A DNA stretch of 64,000 bases from Bacteroidota bacterium (GCA_029555415.1 JAKPSI010000061.1:1-64000); one strand, 5' to 3'; shown: positions 50,606 through 60,237, counted from the stretch's first letter. Notes: generated from the letters alone by a model not told the origin. Numbers and translations: made by a program.

Positions 50606-52393
50606 ATGAGAAAATTACTGTTTACAAGTATCCTGTTCCTGATCTTTACCTGCACATGGGGGCAGGCCAACCAGTCTGCTGCATTACAGGAACGGATCAA
50701 ACAGGTCGAGAACAACCTCGCCGGCCGTGTGATCATCGACGGAAAGCCATACAACATACTGGATAGGATGAAATATTACCATGTCAAGGGACTGAGTATG
50801 GCGGTCATTGAAAACTATCAGGTGGTCTGGGCTAAAGGATATGGTTGGGCGAATGAGAAAGATAAGATCAGGGTAACGCCTGCCACTTTATTCAAGCCGG
50901 GGTCCATCAGCAAATCATTGAATGCGGTCGGTGTCCTGAAACTGGCTGCAGACCATCAGCTGGATATCTACAAAGACATCAATGAATATTTAACGTCCTG
51001 GAAATTCCCGTATGATAGTTTATCAAAAGGAAAAAAGATCAGCACCGCGAATCTGCTCAGCCATACCGCCGGACTGTCCGTTTATGGCGGTTTTCCGGGC
51101 TATGATATAAAAAGTAAGATCCCAACTATACAGCAGGTGCTGGATGGAGAAGCGCCTGCCAATACACCGCCGGTGCGTTCCCTATTCGAGCCCGGGATCC
51201 AGTTTATGTATTCCGGCGGCGGTGTCATCATTTCTCAACTCATCTTAACAGATCTGACCCATCAGTCGTATGAAAAATTCATGTATGACAGTGTGCTGAA
51301 GCCCCTGGGCATGACACACAGTTATTATGCTGCGGCTCCGCCTGCAGGCAATCAGCTCAGATCGGTCGCGATGGGGTATACTGCTGATGGGGATCCCGTG
51401 GGTGCAACCTTTCATGTGTATCCGGAACAAGCGCCTTTGGGTTTATGGACCAACCCGACCGAGTTGGGACAGTTCGTCATCGCCACTCAATTGGCGAATA
51501 AAGGGAAACCCGGGAAACTGATCGGACAGCAAATGGCGAAACTGATGCTGACGCGCTATATTGATAACTCCGCCACGATGGGCGCATTCATCGGGGACAG
51601 GAACGGAGAATCGTATTTCTTTCATGACGCAGGGAATGAAGGATACAGGGGATTGTATTACGGAAGTGTGGATGGCGGGAATGGCGTGGTAGTGTTCGTG
51701 AATTCGGATGACGGGAATATCATCCTGGAAATACTGAGCAGTGTGGCATCTGTTTACAACTGGAAAGGATTTGACAAACCGGCCAATATCAAAACGGTCC
51801 GTGTACCGGCTTCCACGACCGCTCAATACCCCGGTATTTATTTGTATGAAGGAAAACTGGCGGAAATAACGAAAGACAAAGAGGGCCTTGTTTACTGGGC
51901 GGATGGTCAGACCAGCAGGATGTATTTTACATCTTCGACTGATTTCGTGAATATTGAATTCCCGACTGAAAAATCATTCATCAGGGATGGCGAGGGTAAC
52001 GTGACCGGCTATGCAAGAAAACTGTATGGCAAAGAGCTTCCGGCGGCAACCAAAGTGGGAAAGATCGATACGATCAAAACCAATGGAGGGGTGCTGGAAG
52101 TGTTTGGCTGGCATTTGCTGGAAACAAAAAGGTTCAGAGAGGCGATCCCTTACCTGAACAGGTCGTTGACACTGGAGCCCGGCAATTACGCCGCTATGGC
52201 TGATCTGGGTCATTGTTATCTGTTCTTGAACGAATATGAAAATGCGATAGGTTTGTATCAGGCATTCATTGCAAAGGGATCGACCGATCAGGCAGCGCAG
52301 AAGACCATCATCAAAGAGCAGTTTGAATATTTCGGGAAAAAGGGATTCAATAAAGTGTTGATGGCAAAAGCAGCAGCGGAACTGAAGTTGTGA
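50606..52393 (+). CDS. Secreted beta-lactamase-like hydrolase with C-terminal TPR
   Basis: A 595-residue exported protein (signal MRKLLFTSILFLIFTCTWGQ). Beta-lactamase/class-C-like domain with SxxK in KPGSISKSLNAVG, HTAGLSVYGGFPG, the Tyr motif FMYSGGGVII and a Gly-rich DGGNGVVVFVNSDDG. It is followed by a beta domain (residues 390-490) and a TPR-like repeat near 520-560 (ETKRFREAIPYLNRSLTLEP). Same layout as 45408-46847 but longer. Substrate unknown. Confidence 0.85.
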   Translation: MRKLLFTSILFLIFTCTWGQANQSAALQERIKQVENNLAGRVIIDGKPYNILDRMKYYHVKGLSMAVIENYQVVWAKGYGWANEKDKIRVTPATLFKPGSISKSLNAVGVLKLAADHQLDIYKDINEYLTSWKFPYDSLSKGKKISTANLLSHTAGLSVYGGFPGYDIKSKIPTIQQVLDGEAPANTPPVRSLFEPGIQFMYSGGGVIISQLILTDLTHQSYEKFMYDSVLKPLGMTHSYYAAAPPAGNQLRSVAMGYTADGDPVGATFHVYPEQAPLGLWTNPTELGQFVIATQLANKGKPGKLIGQQMAKLMLTRYIDNSATMGAFIGDRNGESYFFHDAGNEGYRGLYYGSVDGGNGVVVFVNSDDGNIILEILSSVASVYNWKGFDKPANIKTVRVPASTTAQYPGIYLYEGKLAEITKDKEGLVYWADGQTSRMYFTSSTDFVNIEFPTEKSFIRDGEGNVTGYARKLYGKELPAATKVGKIDTIKTNGGVLEVFGWHLLETKRFREAIPYLNRSLTLEPGNYAAMADLGHCYLFLNEYENAIGLYQAFIAKGSTDQAAQKTIIKEQFEYFGKKGFNKVLMAKAAAELKL

Positions 52394-52469
52394 TATATGA
52401 TTTAAGTGGGATCCTGTTGTGGTATATCATTTTCTGAATTGTAATAGTTTGTGATCACTTCGCCTGAAT

Positions 52470-53093
52470 ATGGCAAATACCTTACTTAAATATTATTATG
52501 TTTTCGGCGATTCAGATGATCGTCATGAATTCTATTACGGCAAAGAAGACAAACTGCATTTTGAGTCTTGCAGGTTGTGTAAAAAGGTGATCGACCGTGA
52601 AGCCGCTATACAAGCGGGGATCAAAGTGTACAGGTCCCGGTTCAACAGACTGTTCTATGAAACCTGGGATGGTGTGACCATTGTATCGGATCGGTTTGTT
52701 GAGATCTATCAGCAATACCGTATGAATGGGTTGACTTTTGAACTGATCCCAGGCCTGAAGAATTATTATGTGATGCGTTGCAACAACGTTGTTCGTTTTG
52801 ATACCGCAGCGAACCCTGAATTTGTGATCACCAATATTTGTCCGGAATGCGGAAGGCCCGATGGCGCATACCGCCCTTACCCGTACAGGATGATCGCTGA
52901 AGATGAACAACAACTGAAGGCAATGACTTTCTACCGGAGTGATATCGAATTCGCGGATAAGCATACACAATCACCTCTTTTATTTGCAACGGAAGATATC
53001 ATGCAAGCCTTCAGAATGGAAGGCGGCCGGATCTTCTTTGAAATAGCGGAAAACGGAAAGTCTGTTGTAATTGATTGTAAGGGAAAGTCTTAA
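52470..53093 (+). CDS. Hypothetical protein with two Cys pairs, 207 residues
   Basis: Not recognised. The protein has a CRLCKK pair near residue 35 and a CPECGRP pair near residue 125, a zinc-ribbon-like arrangement, and ends IDCKGKS. No signal peptide, so probably cytoplasmic. Alone in its transcript. Confidence 0.6.
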   Translation: MANTLLKYYYVFGDSDDRHEFYYGKEDKLHFESCRLCKKVIDREAAIQAGIKVYRSRFNRLFYETWDGVTIVSDRFVEIYQQYRMNGLTFELIPGLKNYYVMRCNNVVRFDTAANPEFVITNICPECGRPDGAYRPYPYRMIAEDEQQLKAMTFYRSDIEFADKHTQSPLLFATEDIMQAFRMEGGRIFFEIAENGKSVVIDCKGKS

Positions 53094-53161
53094 CGGCAAA
53101 ATGGCGTGGAGCCGGAATTTTCATTTAGCTTAGCAAGCAGCGTATTTCAGAAACAAGAACC

Positions 53162-53578
53162 ATGACACATCATTTCAATATTCGTTCCGTCTCCATGATC
53201 CTGGTATTCTCGGCCGGATCCCTGATCGCGACCACCAATGGCGGGATCTACAAGAACCTGAAAGCATTACCACAGGATATCACTGAAAAGCAGCTCGATA
53301 GTTGTATGAACGCTTATTGCAGGGCCCTGAAAGTGGATTGCGGCTTTTGTCACCCGCCGAAACCGAATTCTTTATATGGCATTACCCTGAAACAGCCGCA
53401 GCAAACGGATTTCGCGGCGGATAACCCGATGAAGGAGGATGCCCGGAAGATGATCCGCATGCAGATGGAGGTGAACCGTAAGTTCTTTTATTTTGATACA
53501 CTGGCCCGGCCTGAATTCCTGAATATGGTCAATTGTTATACCTGTCACCGCGGCAGCCCGTTCCCGATGAGTGAATAA
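53162..53578 (+). CDS. Small diheme c-type cytochrome
   Basis: A 138-residue exported protein (signal in MTHHFNIRSVSMILVFSAGSL). Two haem-binding motifs, CGFCH near residue 61 and CYTCH near residue 126, in the pattern of the photosynthetic-reaction-centre-cytochrome-like family: haem attached through each CxxCH. Electron carrier in the periplasm. The VOC gene starts 43 bases downstream. Confidence 0.83.
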   Translation: MTHHFNIRSVSMILVFSAGSLIATTNGGIYKNLKALPQDITEKQLDSCMNAYCRALKVDCGFCHPPKPNSLYGITLKQPQQTDFAADNPMKEDARKMIRMQMEVNRKFFYFDTLARPEFLNMVNCYTCHRGSPFPMSE

Positions 53579-53621
53579 GGACAGCAATATTTTTTGTCAT
53601 CATATCTCAATCAACCTGATC

Positions 53622-54095
53622 ATGAAAAAGATCATTTTCCTCCTTATACTGGTGGCCGGCTCTTTCTTGTCCGGCTTCGCCTTCAGATCGGTCATTCACC
53701 AACCAAACATTTCAAAAATGAAAAAAGTAACAGGCATCGGCGGCATTTTTTTCAAATGCAAGGATCCGAAACAGATCACCGCATGGTATCAGCAGCACCT
53801 CGGTCTCGATACCAATCCTTACGGGGCCACATTCGAATGGTTCGAGGGCTTCGACAGTACGAAGAAAGCGCAAACGCAATGGTCGCCCTTCCCGGAAACG
53901 ACCAAATACCTCGATCCTTCCACTAAGGACTTCATGATCAATTACCGGGTGGAGAACCTGGAAGCGCTGGTAGAAGAACTGAAAAAAGAAGGAGTAACGA
54001 TCGTTGATAAAATGGAAACATACGATTACGGTAAATTCATCCATATCCTGGATCCGGAAGGCAATAAGATCGAATTGTGGGAACCGAAGGATTGA
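53622..54095 (+). CDS. VOC (glyoxalase/bleomycin-type) protein with signal
   Basis: A VOC-fold protein of 157 residues from ATG 53622 with an N-terminal hydrophobic segment (MKKIIFLLILVAGSFLSGFA), hence possibly exported; a second ATG at 53718 (MKKVTGIGGIFF) would give a cytoplasmic form without it. The fold is seen in GIFFKCKDPKQITAWYQQHL, DFMINYRVENLEALVEELKKE and HILDPEGNKIELWEP, typical glyoxalase-like signature with the final Glu. Substrate unknown. Confidence 0.78.
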   Translation: MKKIIFLLILVAGSFLSGFAFRSVIHQPNISKMKKVTGIGGIFFKCKDPKQITAWYQQHLGLDTNPYGATFEWFEGFDSTKKAQTQWSPFPETTKYLDPSTKDFMINYRVENLEALVEELKKEGVTIVDKMETYDYGKFIHILDPEGNKIELWEPKD

Positions 54096-54164
54096 GTATT
54101 GTGTTAGCTCCTCTGTCTGCCATTAATTTGGTTATATTAGGATATTCATCTTCGGCCGGCACAC

Positions 54165-54216
54165 CTGTTCACGGATGAACAGACCCGGTTTGCCGCTTCA
54201 CAGGGGCATGACCCCT
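54165..54216 (+). promoter_or_regulatory. Two-hairpin leader
   Basis: Stem CTGTTCA-CGGA-TGAACAG (54165-54182) and stem AGGGG-CATGA-CCCCT (54202-54216) before the RidA-like gene. It could be a structured 5' leader; no known riboswitch is recognised. Confidence 0.3.
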
Positions 54217-54244
54217 CTAAACATTCACCATTAAACAAACCAAC

Positions 54245-54742
54245 ATGAAATTATTATTATGCTTCTTATCGCTGTTATTGAGTATCTCACTTTTTACCGG
54301 GTGTAACCGTGTGGAGCCTTCCGTCTCGATACAAACCGTAGCGCCCAAAGCGGACACGACTGAATATTTCAACTTACGTCCTCAACTGGAAAAAGAGTAC
54401 GGATACACGCATGCGGTGAAGATCGGTGATGATCTGAAAATATCCGGAGCAGTGAGTATGGACGACAAGGGTATCATTGTTGCTCCGGGCAATATGGAAC
54501 AGCAGATGAAGAACTGTTACGTTGATCTGGAAAAGATCCTGCAGCATTACGGTTACACGTTCGATGATGTGGTGGCGGAGAATGTATATACCACCGACAT
54601 GAAGGAATTCGAAAGGGTCTCTGGTTTCCGGAACTCCATATATAAAAAACAATTCCCCACCGGCACCTGGCTGGAAGTGAAAGGGCTGGCCATTTCAGGA
54701 CAACTGATCGAGATCGATATGGAGGCGCATAAATCGAAATAA
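54245..54742 (+). CDS. RidA/YjgF-fold lipoprotein lacking the catalytic Arg
   Basis: A 165-residue lipoprotein (signal MKLLLCFLSLLLSISLFTGC). The mature part has the RidA fold: LKISGAVSMDDKG, ENVYTTDMKEFERV, and FPTGTWLEVKGLAISGQLIEID. In RidA the Arg that binds the imine sits in a PxR segment; here that position reads FPTGTW, without Arg, so imine deaminase activity is unlikely. The export of such a protein is unusual. Confidence 0.75.
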   Translation: MKLLLCFLSLLLSISLFTGCNRVEPSVSIQTVAPKADTTEYFNLRPQLEKEYGYTHAVKIGDDLKISGAVSMDDKGIIVAPGNMEQQMKNCYVDLEKILQHYGYTFDDVVAENVYTTDMKEFERVSGFRNSIYKKQFPTGTWLEVKGLAISGQLIEIDMEAHKSK

Positions 54743-54745
54743 GGC

Positions 54746-55039
54746 ATGAACGAAAACAGTCCTGATCTGCCCGATAAAAAAAGCAGGGCCGTCCTGCTGG
54801 CAAGCGTACTCGTTTCCCTTTTCTGGATCGCGGGCATGACCCTCAATGTTTACCGCTTCGCCGCTGTGGGAGCGGTTTTCGAGGCATTGTGGTTGCCGGG
54901 TATCATGCTGATCTGTTTGCTCACCGGCTGGACATTCCTTTACTGGAAGAAAGACCTTTTCTGTCTGCGGTCGCTTCACCTCTATGCCTGGCTGCTGCTG
55001 ATCGGTACCATCCTGTACACGGCTATTGTAATGGGATGA
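54746..55039 (+). CDS. Small membrane protein, 97 residues
   Basis: Three hydrophobic helices (AVLLASVLVSLFWIAGMTL, VFEALWLPGIMLICLLTGW, LYAWLLLIGTILYTAIVMG). Starts three bases after the stop of the RidA-like gene, so it is probably its partner. No family recognised. Confidence 0.65.
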   Translation: MNENSPDLPDKKSRAVLLASVLVSLFWIAGMTLNVYRFAAVGAVFEALWLPGIMLICLLTGWTFLYWKKDLFCLRSLHLYAWLLLIGTILYTAIVMG

Positions 55040-55099
55040 GCGGCTGACTGACTATTTCTGTTTCACAGATGAATATTTATCTTTATCCAAATTCAGGTT

Positions 55100-55465
55100 A
55101 TGGGTAATTCCAGCACATCGGATCAGCGTATGGCAAGCATGACCTTTGCTTCGGTCTATCCGCATTATGTCAATAAAGTGGAGAAGAAAGGACGTACGAA
55201 AGCGGAACTTGACCAGATCATCAAATGGCTGACCGGTTTCAGTGATAAACAATTGCAGGAGCTGATCAATGAGAAAGCCACATTCGAGACCTTTTTCAAA
55301 AAAGCCAAACTTCATCCCAATGCGCATCTCATCACCGGTGTGATCTGCGGATACCGGGTTGAGGATATTGAGAACCCTTTGTCTCAAAAGGTGCGTTATA
55401 TGGACAAACTGGTGGATGAACTTGCCAAGGGAAAGAAAATGGAAAAGATCTTGCGCAGCGCGTAA
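55100..55465 (+). CDS. DUF2200-family protein
   Basis: A 121-residue cytoplasmic protein fitting DUF2200: [60 protein letters not shown]. Function unknown. It stands alone. Confidence 0.82.
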   Translation: MGNSSTSDQRMASMTFASVYPHYVNKVEKKGRTKAELDQIIKWLTGFSDKQLQELINEKATFETFFKKAKLHPNAHLITGVICGYRVEDIENPLSQKVRYMDKLVDELAKGKKMEKILRSA

Positions 55466-55514
55466 CATTTTGGGGTTCACTCCGTTCCAAAAAAACAATT
55501 AACCTTATCATTTT

Positions 55515-55895
55515 ATGTCTCAAACAACCCGACCCCTCATGATACTTGTCGCGGGCCCATACCGCTCCGGTACCAACGATATTCCTGAACTGATCGAAGC
55601 CAATGTAAAAGCCATGACCGATACGGCGCTGGAGCTCTACCGTATGGGACATATGCCGGTACTGGGCGAATGGTTCGCATTGCCATTGATCGAAGCGGCG
55701 GGTTCAAAAGCTGTGGGGGACGATATCTTCAGTGAGATCTTTCATCCCATTGCTGTACAGCTGATCGGTCATTGTGACGCGGTACTGCGTATTGGTGGCC
55801 CTTCATCAGGCGCGGATGAAATGGTGAGGACCGGAGAAGCGAAGGGGAAGATCATCTTCATGGATAAGGCGGAGATTCCGAATCTGAAACAGTGA
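55515..55895 (+). CDS. DUF4406-like nucleoside-2-deoxyribosyltransferase-fold protein
   Basis: A 126-residue protein with ILVAGPYRSGT near the N-terminus and CDAVLRIGGPSSGADEMVRT near residue 90, in the pattern of small nucleoside-2-deoxyribosyltransferase-like or DUF4406 proteins. Enzymatic activity is not established. It ends 21 bases before the next gene. Confidence 0.65.
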   Translation: MSQTTRPLMILVAGPYRSGTNDIPELIEANVKAMTDTALELYRMGHMPVLGEWFALPLIEAAGSKAVGDDIFSEIFHPIAVQLIGHCDAVLRIGGPSSGADEMVRTGEAKGKIIFMDKAEIPNLKQ

Positions 55896-55916
55896 TCAAA
55901 ATTCTATCCTTTTCGT

Positions 55917-56489
55917 ATGACACAGGAAGAACTCAAAAAGACCTACGCCGCGCTTTCCACTACAGAACTCCTGGAGATCGTGGACCGGAAATTCGAGTAC
56001 ACGGATCTGGCGGTCAGTGTTGCTCTTGCGGAACTTGCATCACGGCAGGTTTCAGAGCAGGATATCATCGATTATAAGGAAGTGCAGGCTGGCAAAGCCG
56101 AGCAGTACATCAAAAGAAATATAGTTGATGATCTCACAATCCTCCAGAAGAACCAGTTCTATTTCATATTCATACCACTTTTAAATTTTGCCTTCAAACA
56201 GAATTTCCGGGATGATGGCTATATCTTAAAGCTGAAACAAGCCAACTACTACTCTCTCGTTGGGTTCATCTTTCTGGCGTTGAGTGTTTTCCTTTCCGTC
56301 TATTTCGATCTTCCGGACCTTACCACGCTGGCATGCTGGCTCATCGGTTTTATTCCCGCCTATGCCTTTGATGAAAAATTCAACCGGCACAGGCAGATAC
56401 GCAGACTGCAAAGGATGTTCATGAACGCGGAAAGAGCCGCTGAAAATCAGGATAATCAAGGTGCTCCGCAGGAAGGCAAAAAGGTATAA
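55917..56489 (+). CDS. Hypothetical membrane protein, 190 residues
   Basis: Starts MTQEELKKTYAALSTTELLE, a soluble helical part of about 70 residues, then two hydrophobic helices (SLVGFIFLALSVFLSVYF, TTLACWLIGFIPAYAF) and a charged C-terminus. Not recognised. It starts 21 bases after the preceding gene, which suggests cotranscription. Confidence 0.65.
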   Translation: MTQEELKKTYAALSTTELLEIVDRKFEYTDLAVSVALAELASRQVSEQDIIDYKEVQAGKAEQYIKRNIVDDLTILQKNQFYFIFIPLLNFAFKQNFRDDGYILKLKQANYYSLVGFIFLALSVFLSVYFDLPDLTTLACWLIGFIPAYAFDEKFNRHRQIRRLQRMFMNAERAAENQDNQGAPQEGKKV

Positions 56490-56541
56490 TTTCAATCATT
56501 ACTGGTCATCACTCATACTCACCCGCTAAAGAAACAAAAAC

Positions 56542-57294
56542 ATGGAAGTACATCATCATTCGCATGCCCATGGGAAAAAGAACTGGCGTTCCTATGTCTG
56601 GGAATTCCTCATGCTTTTTCTCGCCGTGTTCTGCGGCTTCCTGGCCGAGTATCAGCTGGAGCATGTGATCGAACATCAGCGGGAGAAAGTGTATGTTAAG
56701 TCGATGATCGAAGATGCTGAGACGGACCGTATCAATATCAAAAAAGCGGTCACGGATAACAACCGGCGGATCCTTCATCTGGACACGCTGGCGAATCTTT
56801 GCGCGGACTATCACAGTGATCAGCGTGACGACTCTTCCATTTACTGGCATTACCTGTATGGATTGTTCCACCCTGCAGTGATCAGCCCGACCGAACGTAC
56901 CATTCAGCAATTGAAGAATGCAGGTGAGATGAGACTGATCAGGGAGAAGACCGTAACGGACAGCATCATATTATATGACGACATGGCGAAAAAACTGGCA
57001 GATCAGCGCGCCTATTATGAGTTGTATCAGAATAACTCCGTCAAATTGGCTGCTCAGCTCTTCAATTTCAAAAAATTCGGGTTTGGTGTCTCCGCGAATG
57101 TACCTATGGATTCCATCCTGAAGAAAGGATATTTCAGATTGATCTCCAACGATAAAGCCAGGCTGATGGAATTCGCGAATCTCATTTTCGTGTATGAGGG
57201 AGTTGTCCAATACTACAATGACCTGCTGGAAATGATGGATCGCCATGCCTACTATTTGATACAAACGCTGAAGAAGGAGTATCATATAAAATAA
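56542..57294 (+). CDS. DUF6090-like protein with His-rich N-terminus
   Basis: A 250-residue protein starting MEVHHHSHAHGKKNWRSYVW, with one hydrophobic helix (EFLMLFLAVFCGFLAEYQLE) and a long helical remainder (RINIKKAVTDNN...). This matches a Bacteroidota family of membrane-anchored proteins, function unknown. The HHHSHAH start is natural to the family. Confidence 0.75.
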   Translation: MEVHHHSHAHGKKNWRSYVWEFLMLFLAVFCGFLAEYQLEHVIEHQREKVYVKSMIEDAETDRINIKKAVTDNNRRILHLDTLANLCADYHSDQRDDSSIYWHYLYGLFHPAVISPTERTIQQLKNAGEMRLIREKTVTDSIILYDDMAKKLADQRAYYELYQNNSVKLAAQLFNFKKFGFGVSANVPMDSILKKGYFRLISNDKARLMEFANLIFVYEGVVQYYNDLLEMMDRHAYYLIQTLKKEYHIK

Positions 57295-57322
57295 TGTAGT
57301 GAACTTGCTAAAAAATGTTCGC

Positions 57323-58561
57323 ATGATCAAATACGTATTGTCAATCCTGCTTGTTTATGGTTTACCAAATTATGTTGCTGGACAACCCTTTCGTGTTCCG
57401 GCTGAATGGGAAAAGCAGGAAAAAGTATGGCTGACCTGGTTCGGGCAGGAAAGGCGTGACTCTGTTTCATGCAGGGTGATCGAAGCGCTTCAACCATATG
57501 TTAAAATCACATTGAATGCAGAGTCGGAATCTGTGAAAGGTGCAGCCATGCGGTATATGACTTCATTCAGTATCGATACTGCAAAGATCAATTTCGTGAT
57601 CGACCCTTACATTGACTTCTTTACAAGGGATTACATCTTCTTTGTAGCAGATCAGAAAAAACAGCTTAAGGTTGTTTGTTTTGATTATTCCTCTTATGGC
57701 ATGTACCCCGGCATATACGGGAAGCCCATGCCGGAAGAAGAAAAATTATTCGGCAAATGGGATGAGCGGGTAGCCGATCAATTGGGGCTTCCTGTCATCA
57801 AAAGCGATTATGTATTTGAGGGCGGTGGTATAGAATCCAATGGTGCCGGAACATTACTTGTCATCCGGGAGATGGCACAGCAAAGGAACCCCGGAAAGTC
57901 CATTCAGGAGATCGAAGCTGAGCTCAAACGAACATTGGGAGCAAAAAAAGTCATCTGGTTATCGGGCGGTTTAATAGAAGACAGGTTGTTCCCGAAATTC
58001 GGCCCGTTTTATAAGAATTATTTCGGGGGCGGAGCCAATATGCATATTGATGAATTATGCCGGTTCGTGGATGAATATACCGTTGTACTGCCATATATCG
58101 CTCCGGCAGATAAGGATAAAAGTCCTGTAGACAGTTTGAATTACCCCATGCTGGAAACAAATTTTCAAATTCTCAAGAATGCTACGACCGCAGACGGCAA
58201 ACCTCTGAAGATCGTTCGGGTACCGGTACCGGAGATCGAACAACTCAAGTTCACGCTTACAGTTCAGGGATCCCAGTCCGCACAATTCAGTGCACTCGGT
58301 TTCAATACCGGTGATACCATTTACCGTGTACCGGCAGCCAGTTACTGTAATTTTTTCATCAGTAATAAAGTGGTCTTAATCCCCAAATATTGGAAGCTGG
58401 GTATGCCAGAGTCCCAAAAACAAAAGGATGAAGAAGTCAGGAAGACATTCAGTGGCCTGTTTCCCGACAAACAGATCATTCAGATTTTCACTTTACAAGT
58501 GAATAGGGGCGGCGGCGGTATACATTGTATGACGCATGAATTACCTGAATCCCGGAATTGA
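57323..58561 (+). CDS. Secreted agmatine/peptidylarginine-deiminase-family protein
   Basis: A 412-residue protein with a signal peptide (MIKYVLSILLVYGLPNYVAG). The guanidino-modifying domain shows DFFTRDYIFFV, VFEGGGIESNG, NMHIDELCRFVD (catalytic His/Asp) and RGGGGIHCMTHELP with the catalytic Cys. It would deiminate agmatine or a peptide Arg, giving a citrulline-like product plus ammonia; the export suggests an external substrate. The GTG at 57299 is an alternative start. Confidence 0.83.
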   Translation: MIKYVLSILLVYGLPNYVAGQPFRVPAEWEKQEKVWLTWFGQERRDSVSCRVIEALQPYVKITLNAESESVKGAAMRYMTSFSIDTAKINFVIDPYIDFFTRDYIFFVADQKKQLKVVCFDYSSYGMYPGIYGKPMPEEEKLFGKWDERVADQLGLPVIKSDYVFEGGGIESNGAGTLLVIREMAQQRNPGKSIQEIEAELKRTLGAKKVIWLSGGLIEDRLFPKFGPFYKNYFGGGANMHIDELCRFVDEYTVVLPYIAPADKDKSPVDSLNYPMLETNFQILKNATTADGKPLKIVRVPVPEIEQLKFTLTVQGSQSAQFSALGFNTGDTIYRVPAASYCNFFISNKVVLIPKYWKLGMPESQKQKDEEVRKTFSGLFPDKQIIQIFTLQVNRGGGGIHCMTHELPESRN

Positions 58562-58838
58562 TCTCCTGATGCAATTGCCAGGCTTAGTCTGATCCCTGCA
58601 TCCATACCCGTATCAGAATCACTTACTGGTGGACCCGGAGATTTAGAAGCCTATACGTTCGGGTTCAGCGGTTCTCCGCAATATCAGGAATGGAAAAATG
58701 CTGCATAATTTTTTCCATCTGGCCCCGGCTGAGGAGCATTTTGAGACCATTACCAGCATGAAGAAACGCATATCTGATGGTGCTGAACAACAGCAGCTCA
58801 TTCATGCTTCAACTTTTACTACTTCAATTGGAATTTGA
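58562..58838 (+). pseudogene. Decayed gene remnant
   Basis: Right after the deiminase stop, the same frame continues without a start codon (SPDAIARLSLIPAS through SGSPQYQEWKNAA, stop near 58706), and a second frame from 58698 to 58838 gives FFHLAPAEEHFETITSMKKR. The joined sequence looks like one protein with a frameshift at about 58700. No family recognised. This fills most of the 340-base gap; the rest is leader of the next gene. Confidence 0.4.
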
Positions 58839-58901
58839 TTAATTTGAAGAAGATTCCGGATCAAAGCCCTTCTTTTCAACCCGTTCAAGCAAAATCACAT
58901 C

Positions 58902-60041
58902 ATGACAAAAAAGCTCATTGCGCTATTCGTCTTTTCTTACTCAATTGTTGTAAATGCGCAGTCTCCCTATTTCCCCGACACTGCCTGGCAAACCAAAACC
59001 GCTTCAGAACTGAAGATGGACAAGCTTCTATTGGACAGTGCCGTCCGATTCGCTATGGCCAGTGAGAATAAAGTGGAGCGTGACCTTCGCATCGCCAACC
59101 TGAAAGCTTATGCCAATGAACCGGATTATAAGATCATCGGCCCCATGAAAGAGAGGGGAGGCCCTGCCGGTCTCATCATTAAGAACGGATACATAGTCGC
59201 GCAATGGGGTGATATCAACCGGGTGGACATGACCTTCAGTGCCACCAAGAGTTTTCTGTCCACCACGGCGGGACTGGCCATCGACAATGGACTTATTAAG
59301 AACGTAAGTGAACCTGTCATCAATTATGTGTGGGACGGCACTTTCGTCGGAGCGCATAACAGCAAGATCACCTGGGGTAACCTGCTGGATCAGTCGTCCG
59401 ACTGGAGCGGGACCTTATTCGGGCTGCACGACTGGGCCGATCGTCCACCGAAAGAAGGCGGTATCGATGACTGGAAGAACCGCACACTCCATGAACCCGG
59501 AACTTTTTTCAAATACAATGATGTGCGGGTGAACCTGCTGGCTTATTCCTTATTGCAGGTATTCCGGAAACCATTGCCTGTCGTTTTGAAAGAAAAGATC
59601 ATGGATCCTATCGGCGCCTCTACCACCTGGCGCTGGTATGGTTATGATAATTCATTTGTGAATATTGACGGGATCATGATGCAATCCGTCAGTGGTGGCG
59701 GACACCATGGCGGTGGCCTCTTTATCAGCGCGGCGGACCAGGCCCGCTTCGGATTACTGTTCGTACGCAAAGGCAAATGGAAGAACCAGCAGCTGCTGTC
59801 TGAAAAATGGATACAGTCGGTGCATCAGCCTTCCTTTGCGAATAAGGACTATGGCTACATGTGGTGGATCAATACCAGTCAGAGATGGAAGGAAGTTTCG
59901 AAAGATATTTATTATGCGGTGGGCTTTGGCGGCAATTACATTGTGATCGATCATGCGCATGACCTCGTCGTGGTGACCCGCTGGATGGATGATGCGAAAA
60001 TGGGAGATCTGATGGGGCTGATAGAGCGGTCGGTCCTATGA
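58902..60041 (+). CDS. Secreted beta-lactamase-like serine hydrolase
   Basis: A 379-residue exported protein (signal MTKKLIALFVFSYSIVVNAQ). Class-C beta-lactamase-like: SATKSFLSTTAG (SxxK nucleophile), the Tyr motif FKYNDVRVN, and the later Gly-rich segment YAVGFGGNYIVID. No TPR. It is the third such gene in 15 kb. Substrate unknown. Downstream, 60042-60237 shows no convincing gene. Confidence 0.85.
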   Translation: MTKKLIALFVFSYSIVVNAQSPYFPDTAWQTKTASELKMDKLLLDSAVRFAMASENKVERDLRIANLKAYANEPDYKIIGPMKERGGPAGLIIKNGYIVAQWGDINRVDMTFSATKSFLSTTAGLAIDNGLIKNVSEPVINYVWDGTFVGAHNSKITWGNLLDQSSDWSGTLFGLHDWADRPPKEGGIDDWKNRTLHEPGTFFKYNDVRVNLLAYSLLQVFRKPLPVVLKEKIMDPIGASTTWRWYGYDNSFVNIDGIMMQSVSGGGHHGGGLFISAADQARFGLLFVRKGKWKNQQLLSEKWIQSVHQPSFANKDYGYMWWINTSQRWKEVSKDIYYAVGFGGNYIVIDHAHDLVVVTRWMDDAKMGDLMGLIERSVL

Positions 60042-60237
60042 GGAAACCATCATGCTTATCATAGTTGTGCAGGAACAGAAAAAATGAAGATGTAACTGTG
60101 GATGTGCTTCAATTCATACCGGCTATCCGATCTGGGGGGCCAAAAAAACCGAACGACACAGTCTTGGCTTTACTGTTTCCGGAACTTCACTGAAAATGCG
60201 GCTGGGGCCGGGAGGTGCCTGTCTGAATTTACAATGA

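Noticed and set aside
54165-54216. Known riboswitch before the RidA-like gene
   Set aside because: Two short hairpins are present, but no conserved core of a known riboswitch class was recognised.
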